DNA of 64,000 nucleotides from the NCBI RefSeq assembly GCF_021462285.1, contig NZ_CP082787.1, positions 1,798,001-1,862,000 of the forward strand. Reading direction: 5' to 3'. This document shows, piece after piece, positions 57,141 through 64,000 of this stretch; position 1 is the first letter of the stretch, and every line of letters begins with the position of its first letter. Both the position numbers and the translations under genes were made by a program. The stretch comes from Serratia entomophila (GTDB lineage: Bacteria; Pseudomonadota; Gammaproteobacteria; Enterobacterales; Enterobacteriaceae). The notes beneath the pieces are model-generated. The model did no database searches, was not told where the DNA came from, and saw nothing but the letters and a program-made list of their open reading frames with translations.

Positions 57141-57600
57141 AAGGGCGATGCAGGATTTGCGCGCCGCAGCCTTGTTCACCCAACACATCGCCGGGGTTAT
57201 ACAAAGGACAATCCGTGAGCGACAGGCAGCCACAGCCAATGCAGCCATCCAAATGGTCGCGCAGCAGTTTCAGCCGCTGGATCCTTTCATCCAAATCTTC
57301 ACGCCAGGTTAAAGACAGTTCTCTCCACTGGGCGGCGGTCAGCTTGCTGCCGATGGGAAAACGGCCGAGTGCGGCGCGGATCTCCTCCAACGGGATACCG
57401 GTGCGCTGCGCTATCTTGATGACGGCGATATAGCGTAAAACCACCGCAGGGTAGCGCCGCTGGTTGCCTTCGTTGCGCACCGCCTCAATCAACCCTTTGC
57501 TTTCATAAAAGTGCAATGTGGATACCGCCACGCCGCTGCGTTTCGCCACTTCGCCGACGGTCATCATCCGTTCGGGATCTTTCGGTTCATTTCTTGCCAT
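57139..57600 (-). CDS. soxR: Redox-sensing MerR-family regulator SoxR
   Basis: This 2Fe-2S regulator is activated by redox-cycling compounds and turns on promoters with long spacers. The 153-residue product has the MerR helix-turn-helix ([39 protein letters not shown]). The cluster motif [12 protein letters not shown] has the four Cys. The end matches E. coli SoxR ([16 protein letters not shown]) but carries an extra Cys. Start at 57600 gives proper spacing to GGGTGA; ATG 57606 is too close. It is divergent from an RND pump operon rather than soxS. Confidence 0.94.
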   Translation of the reverse strand: MARNEPKDPERMMTVGEVAKRSGVAVSTLHFYESKGLIEAVRNEGNQRRYPAVVLRYIAVIKIAQRTGIPLEEIRAALGRFPIGSKLTAAQWRELSLTWREDLDERIQRLKLLRDHLDGCIGCGCLSLTDCPLYNPGDVLGEQGCGAQILHRP

Positions 57601-57616
57601 TTTCATTCACCCGCTA

Positions 57617-57647
57617 TTGACCTCAAGTTAACTTGAGGTTTTATAGT
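57617..57647 (+). promoter_or_regulatory. SoxR operator within 19-bp-spacer promoter of the RND operon
   Basis: The -35 is TTGACC (57617-57622) and the -10 is TATAGT (57642-57647), 19 bases apart. The palindrome CCTCAAGTTAACTTGAGG (57621-57638) lies between them and is identical to the E. coli soxS SoxR site as remembered. Promoter direction is towards the pump genes. Confidence 0.93.
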
Positions 57648-57746
57648 TCAGGCGGCCGGGTTTGGCAACCGGTATAAAAACGACCTCTGTTCCCGCCCTG
57701 GTGGGATGAAAGATGAATTTGGCCGCGAAATCAGGAAGAAAGCGTT

Positions 57747-57836
57747 ATGAAGTACATGACCGAAAAAAAGGCGAAAGCGCCACTTGGCGCGCATCTGGCG
57801 CCGTTTACCGGCACCGCCGGCGGGGGCGCACAATGA
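57747..57836 (+). CDS. Short leader reading frame overlapping the efflux adaptor gene
   Basis: The frame starts at ATG 57747, has AGGAAG about 9 bases upstream, encodes 29 residues (MKYMTEKKAKAPLGAHLAPF at the start, Lys/Ala/Gly-rich), and ends in TGA. The TGA overlaps the ATG of the adaptor gene (ATGA). The adaptor itself has only a weak ribosome-binding site, so translational coupling is plausible. Whether the peptide has a function is unknown. Confidence 0.45.
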   Translation: MKYMTEKKAKAPLGAHLAPFTGTAGGGAQ

Positions 57837-58924
57837 AACGCGCAATCATTGTTGTGCTGCTGCTGGCGGCGATGGCGATAGCCGTTCTGGCGATGCGCTC
57901 CACCGGGCAGCAGGATAAAGGCGCAGCCTATCCGCCGGTGAAAGTGGCGTTGGCGCCGGCGCAGCGCGAGCAACGCGCGCGCAGCTTTGCCGGCGTGGGC
58001 GCGCTGGAGGCTGCGCGGCAGGTAGACGTCGCGGCGGAAGTTGGCGGGCGGGTGACGCGGATCCTGTTCGAGTCCGGGCAGCAGGTTAAGGAAGGGCAAC
58101 TGTTGGTGCAGCTGAATGATGCGGTTGAGCAGGCGGAACTGCTGCGCCTGCAGGCGCAGCTGCGCAACGCCGAGCTGCTGCACGCCAGAATGCGCAAGCT
58201 GATGAATCTCAACGCCACGGCGCAACAGCAACTGGATGACGCCCAGGCTCAGCGTGATATGGCGCTGGGCGACGTGCGGCAGATGCAGGCGAAAATCGCG
58301 CAAAAAGCCATTCGCGCGCCTTTTTCCGGCGCAATAGGCATTCGCCGCGTGCATGAGGGGCAATACCTCAACGCCGCCGAGACGGTGGTGAACCTGGTGG
58401 ATGCCGGCACGCTGCGCGTCAACTTCTCGCTGGACGAACAAACCAGCGCCGGGCTGGCCCTGGGGCAGGCGGTGGCGGTTCAGGTCGCCGCTTACCCGGA
58501 TCGCGCCTTTCCCGCCGCGATTACCGCAATCGACCCGCTGATCGACAAATCGCGCACCGTGCAGGTGCAGGCGACGTTGGCCAACCCGGACGGCGCGCTG
58601 AAGGCCGGCATGTACGCCGGTATCCGCGTCACCCAGCGCCAGAGCGTGTCGGTGTTGACGGTACCGGAAACGGCGCTGACCTACACCGCCTATGGCGATA
58701 CCGTTTTCCTGGCGCAGCAGAATGGCAAAGGCATGACGGTAAAACGCGTTTCGGTCACCGTGGGTGAACGCAACGACGGGCGAGTCGAGATCCTCCGCGG
58801 GCTGCGCGAGGGCGATCGCGTGGTGACCTCCGGCCAGCTCAAGCTCAGCGACGGCATGGCGGCCGAACCGGTGGCGCAGGATACCCTGAGCGCCGCACCC
58901 GCCGGTTCATCGGGAGATAAATGA
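57833..58924 (+). CDS. RND efflux periplasmic adaptor (MexH-like membrane fusion protein)
   Basis: The 363-residue product joins an RND pump to an outer-membrane channel. It has an N-terminal membrane anchor (about 3-21, no lipobox) and the first half of the lipoyl/barrel-sandwich domain (RQVDVAAEVGGRVTRILFES). A short alpha-hairpin (about 95-145) and the second lipoyl half (IRAPFSGAIGIRRVHEGQYL) follow. Beta-barrel and membrane-proximal domains complete it. It overlaps the leader frame and the RND gene by ATGA. Direct SoxR control is likely. No outer-membrane channel gene follows, so TolC is the probable partner. Confidence 0.92.
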   Translation: MKRAIIVVLLLAAMAIAVLAMRSTGQQDKGAAYPPVKVALAPAQREQRARSFAGVGALEAARQVDVAAEVGGRVTRILFESGQQVKEGQLLVQLNDAVEQAELLRLQAQLRNAELLHARMRKLMNLNATAQQQLDDAQAQRDMALGDVRQMQAKIAQKAIRAPFSGAIGIRRVHEGQYLNAAETVVNLVDAGTLRVNFSLDEQTSAGLALGQAVAVQVAAYPDRAFPAAITAIDPLIDKSRTVQVQATLANPDGALKAGMYAGIRVTQRQSVSVLTVPETALTYTAYGDTVFLAQQNGKGMTVKRVSVTVGERNDGRVEILRGLREGDRVVTSGQLKLSDGMAAEPVAQDTLSAAPAGSSGDK

Positions 58925-61900
58925 TGAAGTTCACCGATCTTTTTGTGCGCCGGCCGGTGCTGGCGCTGGTGGTCAGCACGTTGATCCTGCTGTTCGGCTG
59001 CCTGGCGCTCAGCAAGCTGCCGATCCGCCAATACCCGCTGCTGGAAAGCTCTACCATCAGCGTGACCACAGAATATCCCGGCGCTTCATCGGAGCTGATG
59101 CAAGGGTTTGTGACGCAGCCTATCGCTCAGTCGGTCTCGTCCATCGAGGGTATCGACTATCTGTCCTCCTCGTCGGTGCAGGGGCGCAGCGTGGTGACGG
59201 TGCGCATGGCGCTGAACCGCGACTCCAACCAGGCGCTGACCGAGGTGATGGCCAAGGTCAACCAGGTGCGCTACAAGCTGCCGGAGCAGGCTTACGACCC
59301 GGTGATCGAACGCTCCTCCGGCGAGGCCACGGCGGTGGCCTACGTCGGCTTTTCCAGCGATACGCTGCCGACGCCGGCGTTAAGCGAGTACCTGACGCGG
59401 GTGGTGGAACCGATGTTCACCACCATCGACGGCGTGGCCAAGGTCGAGGTGTTCGGCGGGCAGAAGATGGCGATGCGCCTGTGGCTGGACAGCGATCGCC
59501 TTGCGGGGCGCGGCCTGACCGCCGCCGACGTGGCCGACGCGGTGCGGCGCAATAACTACCAGGCGGCGCCGGGCAAGGTGAAGGGGCTGTATGTGGTATC
59601 CAACGTGCGGGTGAATACCGATCTCACCAGCGTGGAGGAGTTTCGCGATTTGGTGGTGCGCAACGACGGCAACGGCCTGGTGCGCCTGAAGGACGTGGGC
59701 ACGGTGGAGCTGGGAGCGGCGGCCACCGAAACCAGCGCGCTGATGGACGGGCAGCCGGCGGTATTCCTCGGCATATTCCCTACGCCCACCGGCAATCCGC
59801 TGGTGATCGTCGACGGCATTAAAAAGTTGATGCCGGCGATCAACAAGATGCAGCCGCCCGGGGTCAAAATGGCGCTGGCGTTTGAGACCGCGCGTTTTAT
59901 TCAGGCGTCGATCGACGAGGTGGTGCATACCCTGCTGGAAGCATTGGCGATAGTGGTGGCGGTGATCTACCTGTGCCTGGGATCGCTGCGCACCGTTTTG
60001 ATCCCAGTGGTGACCATTCCGCTTTCCATCTTGGGGGCGGCGGGATTGATGCTGGCCTTCGGCTTCAGCGTCAATTTGCTGACGCTGCTGGCGATGGTGT
60101 TGGCGATCGGACTGGTGGTGGATGATGCCATTGTGGTGGTGGAGAACGTGCATCGCCATATTGAAGAGGGCAAGTCGCCGCTGGTGGCGGCGATGATCGG
60201 CGCGCGCGAAGTGGCGGGGCCGGTGATCGCCATGACGCTGACGTTGGCGGCGGTGTATGCGCCGATCGGCCTGATGGGCGGGTTGACCGGCGCGCTGTTC
60301 CGCGAGTTCGCTCTGACGCTGGCCGGCGCGGTGGTGGTTTCCGGCGTGGTGGCGCTGACGCTGTCGCCGGTAATGAGCTCCTTCCTGTTGCCGGCCAAAC
60401 AGACCGAGGGGCGGGTGGCGCGCGCCGCCGAGTGGTTCTTCGGCGGGTTGACGCGGCGCTATGCGCGGGCGCTGGATTTCTCTCTGCATCACCGTTGGCT
60501 GACGGGCGGGCTGGCGCTGTTGGTGTTGGTCAGCCTGCCGCTGCTGTATCAACTGCCGCAGCGCGAATTGGCGCCGACCGAAGATCAGGCGATAGTGCTT
60601 ACCGCCATCAAGGCGCCGCAGCACGCCAACCTGAACTATGTGGAACGCTTCGCCTACAAGCTGGATCAGGTTTATGCACGGTTACCGGAAACCGAGAACC
60701 GCTGGATCATCAACGGCAGCGACGGCACCGCATCCAGCATCGGCGGTATCAACCTGACGCTGTGGGAAGCGCGTCACCGTTCGGCGACGGCGGTGCAGGC
60801 CGATCTGCAGCAGGCGGTGAATGACGTAGAGGGCACCAGCATTTTCGCCTTCCAGCTGCCGGCCTTGCCGGGCTCGACCGGCGGCCTGCCGGTGCAGATG
60901 GTGTTGCGCAGCCCGCAGGAATACCCGCTGCTGTACCGCACCATGGAGGAGCTGAAACAAAGTGCGCGCAACAGCGGCCTGTTTATGGTGGTGGACAGCG
61001 ATCTGGATTACAACAATCCGGTGGCGGAAGTGCGCATCGATCGGGCCAAGGCCAGCAGCCTGGGGATCCGCATGAGCGATATCGGTGAATCGCTGGCGGT
61101 ATTGGTGGGAGAGAACTACCTCAACCGCTTCGGCATGGACGGCCGCGCTTACGATGTGATCCCGCAGAGCCTGCGCGAACAGCGGCTGACGCCGGAGGCG
61201 CTGGCGCGGCAGTACGTTCGCACCCAGGACAATACATTGGTGCCGCTGTCTACCCTGGTGCAGGTGTCGGTCCGGGTAGAACCGAACAAGCTGACCCAGT
61301 TTAATCAGCAGAACGCCGCCACGCTGCAAGCGATCCCGGCGCCGGGTGTCTCCATGGGGGACGCGGTGGCCTTCCTCGAACGCCAGGCCGATGCGCTGCC
61401 GGCCGGTTTCAGCTACGACTGGCAGGGTGATTCGCGCCAGTATACCCAGGAGGGCAATGCGCTGGCGTTCGCCTTTATGGCCGCGCTGGTGATCATCTAT
61501 CTGGTGCTGGCTGCGCAGTACGAGAGCCTGAGGGATCCGCTGATTATCCTGATTACCGTACCGCTGTCGATCTGCGGCGCGCTGCTGCCGCTGGCGCTGG
61601 GTTACGCCACCATGAACATCTATACCCAGGTGGGATTGGTGACGCTGATTGGCCTGATCAGCAAGCACGGCATTTTGATGGTCGAATTCGCCAATGAGCT
61701 GCAGATGCATCAGGGGCTGCCGCGACGCGCCGCCATTCTGCAGGCGGCGCAGATCCGTCTGCGCCCGGTGCTGATGACTACGGCGGCGATGGTGTTCGGT
61801 CTGATACCGCTGCTGTTCGCCAGCGGCGCCGGCGCCAACAGCCGTTTTGGTCTGGGGCTGGTGATTGTATCCGGCATGTTGGTGGGGACGCTGTTCACGC

Positions 61901-61998
61901 TGTTCGTGCTGCCGACGGTCTACACGCTGCTGGCGCGCGATCATGCGGTGGCGTCGCCGCGCGAGCTGGCGTTGGCGGCAGGGGATCGCACGCCGTAA
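58921..61998 (+). CDS. RND multidrug efflux transporter (MexI-like)
   Basis: This proton-driven trimeric exporter of the HAE1 family has 1025 residues. Its N-terminus MKFTDLFVRRPVLALVVSTL and much of the sequence resemble Pseudomonas MexI as remembered. Twelve membrane helices are expected. TM4 carries the proton-relay Asp pair in AIGLVVDDAIVVVENVHRHI. The two large periplasmic loops and the repeat half (LIGLISKHGILMVEFANELQ) are complete. It is coupled to the adaptor (ATGA) and ends at a strong terminator. Substrates are likely redox-active or planar toxic compounds, inferred from SoxR control and the MexGHI parallel. Confidence 0.94.
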   Translation: MMKFTDLFVRRPVLALVVSTLILLFGCLALSKLPIRQYPLLESSTISVTTEYPGASSELMQGFVTQPIAQSVSSIEGIDYLSSSSVQGRSVVTVRMALNRDSNQALTEVMAKVNQVRYKLPEQAYDPVIERSSGEATAVAYVGFSSDTLPTPALSEYLTRVVEPMFTTIDGVAKVEVFGGQKMAMRLWLDSDRLAGRGLTAADVADAVRRNNYQAAPGKVKGLYVVSNVRVNTDLTSVEEFRDLVVRNDGNGLVRLKDVGTVELGAAATETSALMDGQPAVFLGIFPTPTGNPLVIVDGIKKLMPAINKMQPPGVKMALAFETARFIQASIDEVVHTLLEALAIVVAVIYLCLGSLRTVLIPVVTIPLSILGAAGLMLAFGFSVNLLTLLAMVLAIGLVVDDAIVVVENVHRHIEEGKSPLVAAMIGAREVAGPVIAMTLTLAAVYAPIGLMGGLTGALFREFALTLAGAVVVSGVVALTLSPVMSSFLLPAKQTEGRVARAAEWFFGGLTRRYARALDFSLHHRWLTGGLALLVLVSLPLLYQLPQRELAPTEDQAIVLTAIKAPQHANLNYVERFAYKLDQVYARLPETENRWIINGSDGTASSIGGINLTLWEARHRSATAVQADLQQAVNDVEGTSIFAFQLPALPGSTGGLPVQMVLRSPQEYPLLYRTMEELKQSARNSGLFMVVDSDLDYNNPVAEVRIDRAKASSLGIRMSDIGESLAVLVGENYLNRFGMDGRAYDVIPQSLREQRLTPEALARQYVRTQDNTLVPLSTLVQVSVRVEPNKLTQFNQQNAATLQAIPAPGVSMGDAVAFLERQADALPAGFSYDWQGDSRQYTQEGNALAFAFMAALVIIYLVLAAQYESLRDPLIILITVPLSICGALLPLALGYATMNIYTQVGLVTLIGLISKHGILMVEFANELQMHQGLPRRAAILQAAQIRLRPVLMTTAAMVFGLIPLLFASGAGANSRFGLGLVIVSGMLVGTLFTLFVLPTVYTLLARDHAVASPRELALAAGDRTP

Positions 61999-62017
61999 TT
62001 TGCTTTGCCGCAGAGAT

Positions 62018-62044
62018 AAAAAAACCCGCCTCGGCGGGTTTTTG
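62018..62044. terminator. Bidirectional terminator between RND operon and nuclease gene
   Basis: An AAACCCGC / GCGGGTTT stem with a CTCG loop has A and T runs on either side, giving U-tails in both directions. Confidence 0.9.
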
Positions 62045-62049
62045 TTGGG

Positions 62050-62847
62050 TTAATTCTTGCAGCCCATCAGCTCAGGCAGCACGCCTGGCTTGCTTTTCAG
62101 CGCCGCCTGCACGTCTTCCGGCAGACCGGCCCAGACGATCAGCCCGGTGCGCTTTTCAATCTCGCTCACCGTCACGCGATACTGGCAGAAGTCGGCACCC
62201 TTCGGCGTGTCCTGATCGAACAGGAAGGCCGCGTAGTGGTTCACCGCCGGGCTGTTATTGATGAAAATAATCTTCCAGTAGGCGCTGGGGATGGTATGCG
62301 GCTTTTGGGTGCCCGGCAGCTTGCCCATATCGCGTTCGAACAGCGGCCCGGTGACGGTATACACCGAGCTGACGTCGGCGCGGTCAATCAGCTTGCGTTC
62401 CTGATCTTCCAGCCGCGCCCAGGAGCCCTGGTTCAGATCGGACTTCTGCGGCGTGATGTTGGACAGGTAATTCAGCGACTCCCAGTCGGAAACGCCCGCC
62501 AGCGAGGCCAGCGGCGCCTGGTGGCCGCGGTCGACCTTCAGCGCCGCATTGGCGCCGGTGTAGTCGGCAGGCGCCAGGGTATCGGCGGGATTGAGCGCCG
62601 GATCGGTTTTCCAGTTGCGGTTTTTGCCGCTGGCCGGCGTCTCCTTGGTGATGTGATAGGCCACCCAGTTGGCGAACTTGGTGGTGCTGTTATTGTTCAA
62701 CGTATAGGCATGGCGAACGATGGACACATTGCTGCTGCCGCCGGTTGGGCAGCCTACGGCGCAGTTGTCGATAGATTCGAGCGTTTCGGCCGACGCCTGT
62801 GCGGCAAACAGCAGGGCGGCCAGGGCCAACATCTTGTTAAAGCGCAT
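62050..62847 (-). CDS. nucA: Secreted non-specific DNA/RNA endonuclease (Serratia nuclease)
   Basis: This extracellular magnesium-dependent nuclease degrades all forms of DNA and RNA. The 265-residue precursor has a signal peptide MRFNKMLALAALLFAAQASA. The catalytic motif DRGHQAPLAS gives His109 (His89 of the mature protein), and the metal-binding Asn lies in SDLNQGSWARLEDQE. Cys29/Cys33 and a C-terminal Cys pair match the two disulfides of the S. marcescens enzyme. Compared with that sequence as remembered there are about a dozen conservative changes. Start at 62847 is preferred, because GAGG is too close to the ATG at 62853. A LexA box lies 25 bases upstream. Confidence 0.96.
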   Translation of the reverse strand: MRFNKMLALAALLFAAQASAETLESIDNCAVGCPTGGSSNVSIVRHAYTLNNNSTTKFANWVAYHITKETPASGKNRNWKTDPALNPADTLAPADYTGANAALKVDRGHQAPLASLAGVSDWESLNYLSNITPQKSDLNQGSWARLEDQERKLIDRADVSSVYTVTGPLFERDMGKLPGTQKPHTIPSAYWKIIFINNSPAVNHYAAFLFDQDTPKGADFCQYRVTVSEIEKRTGLIVWAGLPEDVQAALKSKPGVLPELMGCKN

Positions 62848-62871
62848 ATTCATATCCTCAATAAGTTAAAA

Positions 62872-62891
62872 TACTGTATTTATATACAGTG
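62872..62891. promoter_or_regulatory. LexA box of nucA
   Basis: TACTGTATTTATATACAGTG has the CTGT-N8-ACAG core and AT-rich centre of SOS boxes, and lies 25 bases upstream of the nuclease start. SOS dependence of the Serratia nuclease is known. Confidence 0.92.
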
Positions 62892-62997
62892 AAATAAACT
62901 TATCGCAGTGAAATGAATACAACAATGCAACACATTCATGTTGTTAATGTGTCAGCCCTGGTACAGCCCGTAGCCGCAGGATGAGGCTACGGCGGGG

Positions 62998-63339
62998 TCA
63001 CTCCAGCAGGTTATTGACGGTACGGCGCACGTACTGGGTCATTTGCGCCAGATCGTCCGGCGATACCGGGCCGCCGCCGGCGCGCATCACCTGCTGTTCT
63101 ATCAGGGCGATTTCCTGTTCGACCTTGTTGGCTATCTGCACCTTGACGATTTTATCCACCGAAGACAGCAGCACCTTCAATACCACTTTCAGCGCAATGT
63201 TCTCGCAGAACGAGTCGTAGTGATGAACCGGCGGCGGCGGTGCCGGCTCGGGTGCGCGCGGGGCCATAGCCTTGAAACTGTCTACATTTTCAATAATAAG
63301 ATCCATGTCTCTTATTAGTTCATCAAAATCTTTAGACAC
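62998..63339 (-). CDS. Hypothetical protein, unrecognised
   Basis: The 113-residue product starts at GTG 63339 (MSKDFDELIRDMDLIIENVD), which has AAGGG about 9 bases upstream. A TTG-initiated extension to 63366 is less likely. A short acidic helical head, a Pro-rich linker (APRAPEPAPPPPVHHYDS, about 33-50) and a helical C-terminal half with LLSSVDKIVKVQIANKVEQE are visible. No signal peptide, membrane helix or known motif is seen. It lies between nucA and an exporter gene, on the same strand as both. A CCGTAGCC / GGCTACGG stem (62968-62992) after the stop lacks a T-run. Confidence 0.6.
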   Translation of the reverse strand: MSKDFDELIRDMDLIIENVDSFKAMAPRAPEPAPPPPVHHYDSFCENIALKVVLKVLLSSVDKIVKVQIANKVEQEIALIEQQVMRAGGGPVSPDDLAQMTQYVRRTVNNLLE

Positions 63340-63362
63340 TGACTTATTTCCCTTCGCTATGC

Positions 63363-63411
63363 GCAAAAAACAGAACGCCCGTCCTCAGGGCACATGCCGC
63401 TGAGGACGGGC
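63363..63411 (-). terminator. Terminator-like hairpin upstream of the hypothetical gene
   Basis: A perfect 12-bp stem GCCCGTCCTCAG / CTGAGGACGGGC (63377-63411) with an 11-base loop is followed on the minus strand by GTTCTGTTTTTTG. It lies about 170 bases beyond the stop of the exporter gene. Confidence 0.85.
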
Positions 63412-63580
63412 TGAACGAATTCGGACCCAGGCCACCAGAGGGGGCGTGGCGGGGCGAGCGGCATTTTAACCTTGCGGCGGGTCGGCAACAAGATGGGGCC
63501 GTGCGAATGCAGGGCCCGGATGGCGGTTAACGTGCGAGAACGGCTTGAATTTTCAGCCCGGTGGCCTGCTTCCCCGTGCC
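63412..63580 (-). other. Possible 3' untranslated region or small RNA zone
   Basis: These 169 GC-rich bases lie between the exporter stop and the strong hairpin at 63377-63411. No convincing coding sequence is present. It is either an unusually long 3' UTR or a separate transcript ending at that terminator. Confidence 0.3.
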
Positions 63581-64000
63581 TTATTTGATGCCGGCCAGCG
63601 CCAGCAGCGCCCCAAAGGCGATCAGCAGGCCACCGAATGCGCGATCGATGCCTTTGCGCAGGCGCAGAAAACGGGCGTTGACGCCCGGCGCTGAAAACAG
63701 CAACGCAACGGCGCCGAACCACAGCACGTGCACCGCGGCGATAAATAGCCCGTAACCCAGCTGCACGCCGAGCGGCGTATGCGGGGCGACCACCTGCATA
63801 AACAGGCTGACGATAAAAATGGTGGTTTTCGGGTTCAGCACATTGGTCAGAAAGCCGGTTTTCAGCGCGGCAAGATCGCTGAGCGCAGCTTGCGGCGCAC
63901 CGGGGCTAACGTCGTGCGTGGCGGCATTGCGCAGCAGCTTTACGCCGAGATAAATCAGGTAGGCGGCGCCAAGCCCTTTAATGAGGTTGAACAACCACAG
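63581..64000 (-). CDS. LysE/RhtB-family amino acid exporter, C-terminal part (start outside window)
   Basis: The visible 139 residues or so are the C-terminal two thirds of a LysE/RhtB-type exporter of about 200 residues. The segment LGAAYLIYLGVKLLRN, the family loop KTGFLTNVLNPKTTIFIVSL and two C-terminal membrane helices (LGYGLFIAAVHVLWFGAVAL and GGLLIAFGALLALAGIK) are typical. The frame stays open to the right edge, so the start lies beyond 64000. Substrate (homoserine lactone, threonine or leucine type) cannot be decided. Confidence 0.88.
   Translation of the reverse strand: MWLFNLIKGLGAAYLIYLGVKLLRNAATHDVSPGAPQAALSDLAALKTGFLTNVLNPKTTIFIVSLFMQVVAPHTPLGVQLGYGLFIAAVHVLWFGAVALLFSAPGVNARFLRLRKGIDRAFGGLLIAFGALLALAGIK

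Noticed and set aside
59380-60624. 414-codon minus-strand frame inside the RND transporter gene
   Set aside because: The RND gene is complete and continuous; the antisense frame is His/Arg/Gln-rich noise.
1-64000. Insertion sequences, CRISPR arrays, rRNA genes
   Set aside because: No transposase-like frame, regularly spaced repeat or rRNA sequence was recognised anywhere in the window.

Overview
The window is chromosomal DNA from a member of Enterobacterales, almost certainly the Serratia marcescens complex. From about 1 to 49.7 kb the gene order follows the Escherichia coli K-12 stretch mukB-ycbB-ycbK-ycbL-aspC-ompF-asnS-pncB-pepN-ssu-pyrD-zapC-ycbX-rlmL-uup-pqiABC-rmf-fabA-ycbZ-matP-ompA-sulA-sxy-yccSF-helD-mgsA-yccTU-hspQ-rlmI-yccX-tusE-yccA-serT. 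The DNA is GC-rich, and a secreted endonuclease closely resembling the S. marcescens NucA protein lies at 62 kb. The nuclease differs at several positions from the sequence I remember, so a close relative within the complex is possible.

Backbone, 1-49.7 kb. The left edge cuts mukB (condensin). Two murein enzymes (ldtD, mepK) and a metallo-beta-lactamase-fold hydrolase follow. Next come aspC, the porin ompF with an upstream OmpR-type region, asnS and pncB. pepN precedes the sulfonate-scavenging operon ssuEADCB. pyrD has a PurR-like box and a CTP-switch type leader hairpin. zapC, ycbX, rlmKL-uup, the pqiABC lipid-transport operon and rmf follow. Then come fabA (FabR/FadR sites), a Lon-like protease gene, matP, ompA, and sulA (LexA box). 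Sxy/TfoX, yccS-yccF, helD, mgsA, hspQ (sigma-32 type promoter), rlmI, acylphosphatase, tusE and yccA (CpxR box) complete the block, which ends at tRNA-Ser(TGA). Relative to E. coli two insertions interrupt it: a membrane diguanylate cyclase between pncB and pepN, and an HxlR regulator plus second FabF-type ketosynthase pair between rmf and fabA, with a 27-bp palindromic operator.

Accessory region, 49.7-64 kb. Beyond the tRNA, similarity of gene order to E. coli stops. A small membrane protein gene and about 0.7 kb of AT-rich non-coding DNA lead into a compact chaperone-usher fimbrial operon (pilin, chaperone, usher, two-domain adhesin). Two putative regulators follow: a protein with a RelB/DinJ-like ribbon-helix-helix N-terminus and no adjacent toxin, and a LuxR-type protein with a degenerate receiver-like domain. 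Next, soxR is divergent from a MexH/MexI-like RND efflux operon. The shared gap holds a perfect 18-bp SoxR operator inside a promoter with a 19-bp spacer, so SoxR probably drives the pump directly. A short leader reading frame overlaps the first pump gene. The nuclease gene follows with a LexA box, then an unrecognised small gene, and a LysE/RhtB-type exporter cut by the right edge.

Most regulation inferred here (SoxR, LexA, CpxR, sigma-32, OmpR, PurR) concerns stress and nutrient responses. No insertion sequence, prophage, integrase, CRISPR array or rRNA was seen.
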